Positions 62,704 to 64,000 of a DNA stretch of 64,000 nt are shown one piece after another (within the stretch, counting starts at the first letter, position 1; every line of letters begins with the position of its first letter). Under the pieces are notes generated by a model, which made no database searches, was not told the DNA's origin, and saw only the letters and a list, made by a program, of their open reading frames with translations. A program made the translations under genes and the position numbers. The stretch is from positions 186,001 through 250,000 of the forward strand of contig NZ_JAPDIA010000007.1 of the NCBI RefSeq assembly GCF_029525575.1, given 5' to 3'. This DNA comes from Cohnella rhizosphaerae. Lineage in GTDB: Bacteria > Bacillota > Bacilli > Paenibacillales > Paenibacillaceae.

Positions 62704-64000
62704 ATGGAGATCAAGGTCATGGTGGTAGACGACGAGGAGCGTCAGCGCCGCTCGATTGTCCGTCACGTCGACTGGGAGCGATATCGGATGCAGGTCGTGG
62801 GGGGAAGCCGAGGACGCCGCGGAGGCATTGGAGCTGGCCGGGCGCGCCGCGCCGGATCTGCTGATCACCGACATACGCCTGCTTGGCGCGAGCGGGCTTG
62901 AGCTGGCGGCCCGGATGAGGGAGATTAATCCCCGGTTGCGCATCATTCTGGTCACGGGATACGAAGAATTCGAATATGCCAAGTCGGCGCTGGATATCGG
63001 CGTCGATGCGTTTCTGGTCAAGCCGATTATGTTCGACGAGCTGAAGGCCTTGCTGGCGTCAATCTGTCAGGCCGATGCCGCCGAACGTACCAGGAGCAGG
63101 GAAGAGCGGCAGCTGAAGGAGCAGCTGAGCGCCTTCAAGCCCGTAGCCCAGGAGCAATTTTTCCAGGAATTGATTCAGGGGCTGGTGGTCGGCGAGGAGA
63201 CGATCCGTCTGAGAGCGGACGCTTTCGGTCTGTTCGCCCGCGAGGGACTGCGGCGCGTGCTGATTGCAGTGATCGACGCCGATCCGGACGCGGCGCTGCC
63301 CAAGGAGGAGCAGATTCGGCGGGCCAGAGGCCTGCTCGGCGAGGCTGCAGCGGCCGTCTGCGGGGCGCTGCTCGAAGAGCGGACGACGACGCAGCGCGGC
63401 AGCCTTGTGCTGATATTGAGCGAGCGGGAGACCGGCGGCTTCGACCGCGATACGGAGGCCTGCATCGAGCGCCTTCGTCTGGAGGCCGAGAAGATCGAGG
63501 GTTGTACCGTGTCGATCGGCATCGGTCCGCCCGTCCCTGCGCTGAACCAATTGAGCCGGAGCTTCCGGCTGGCCCAGCATGCGGTCAATCAGAGGCTGCT
63601 GGGCGGCGGCGAGCGGACGTACAGCTGGAAGACGCTCATTCAGCCGGAGGATCGCCCGGACAAGAGTATAGAGGCGCTGGTCGGGGATTTTTTTGAGGTG
63701 CTTGGGGCCGGCGATAGCCAGAACAGCCTGAATCTGCTGGGAGAAATTCTGAGCGGGATCGCCGGCAATCTGGAGGTGCAGGGCGCGAAGCTGAGAAGCC
63801 TGTGCCTGCAGCTCGTCACCGGCGCTTACCGGACGGCCGCGGAGATCGGGGACGCAGCCCGTCAGCTTGGCCCGGAGAGTGCCCTGTGGGAACGCATCCT
63901 CGAATGCGGCGAGGAGACGGAGCAGCTGCAGGAGACGGTCGACATCCTGAACGGCATCTGCGCCTTTATCGCGGAGCGCAAAAAAAAGCCATACGCAGCT
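62704..64000 (+). CDS. YesN-like response regulator, cut by the window edge, one frameshift
   Basis: The receiver domain (EIKVMVVDDEERQRRSIVRH, phospho-acceptor Asp in LLITDIRLLGASG, LKPI-type VDAFLVKPIMFDELKAL) is followed by a long helical middle region typical of YesN proteins. The AraC-type helix-turn-helix expected at the C-terminus lies beyond the window. The frame shifts at G6 62799-62804, joining QVVG to EAEDAAEALELAG. AAGGAGG precedes the ATG at 62704. Confidence 0.9.

Overview
The window looks like chromosomal DNA of a GC-rich spore-forming Firmicute of the Paenibacillaceae (Paenibacillus or Cohnella type). This is inferred from gene content: four S-layer-homology (SLH) proteins, a fused SecDF, a YesM/YesN-type two-component pair, a response regulator with a BTAD domain, ABC-F, WYL, HxlR and MmyB-type regulators, AGGAGG-like ribosome binding sites and T-tailed hairpin terminators. 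No rRNA, tRNA, phage or insertion sequence was recognised.

A technical feature dominates the reading. About 50 frame changes break roughly half of the genes. Nearly all lie in a homopolymer run that is one base too long for the reading frame, most often G6, A6, T6 or C6. Once these are allowed for, the genes read through cleanly, so they are annotated here as single CDSs with the shift positions listed, not as pseudogenes.

Layout. 1-4155: end of an SLH protein, an XRE/MmyB-type repressor divergent from a short-chain dehydrogenase, and an ABC-F ATPase. 4156-4784: non-coding repeats. 4785-9560: a MalT-like STAND ATPase that lacks the LuxR DNA-binding domain, an exported hydrolase, and an SdpR/SdpI-like pair. 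9802-14922: a very large exported SLH protein with a right-handed beta-helix. 14997-20382: stress-type regulators with their targets (two GyrI-like proteins with a WYL regulator, HxlR with azoreductase, TetR with an NAD(P)-binding dehydrogenase) and clear operator palindromes.

20811-29586 is a tightly coupled sugar operon: a glycosyltransferase, rfbF, rfbG, rfbH, a C4-reductase/epimerase-like protein, a C-methyltransferase and a split transketolase. Together these suggest synthesis of a CDP-linked 3,6-dideoxyhexose carrying a carbon branch, probably for a cell-surface glycan. 29897-34520 holds WYL/DinB, SDR/TetR and nitroreductase/MerR pairs. 34528-38780 encodes a hybrid histidine kinase with two kinase cores and a receiver-BTAD regulator, divergent from a second large SLH protein (38953-42846).

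42992-49835 contains three glycosyltransferase genes, one fused to a methyltransferase, beside a gene for an SLH protein with a long Thr-rich collagen-like tail. This is a plausible glycoprotein system. It is followed by secDF, a second WYL/GyrI-like locus with a DoxX-like membrane protein, an eight-copy 52-bp tandem repeat, a GH78-type alpha-L-rhamnosidase, an AT-rich orphan Imm22-like immunity gene, a TetR/reductase pair, and the start of a YesM/YesN system cut by the right edge.
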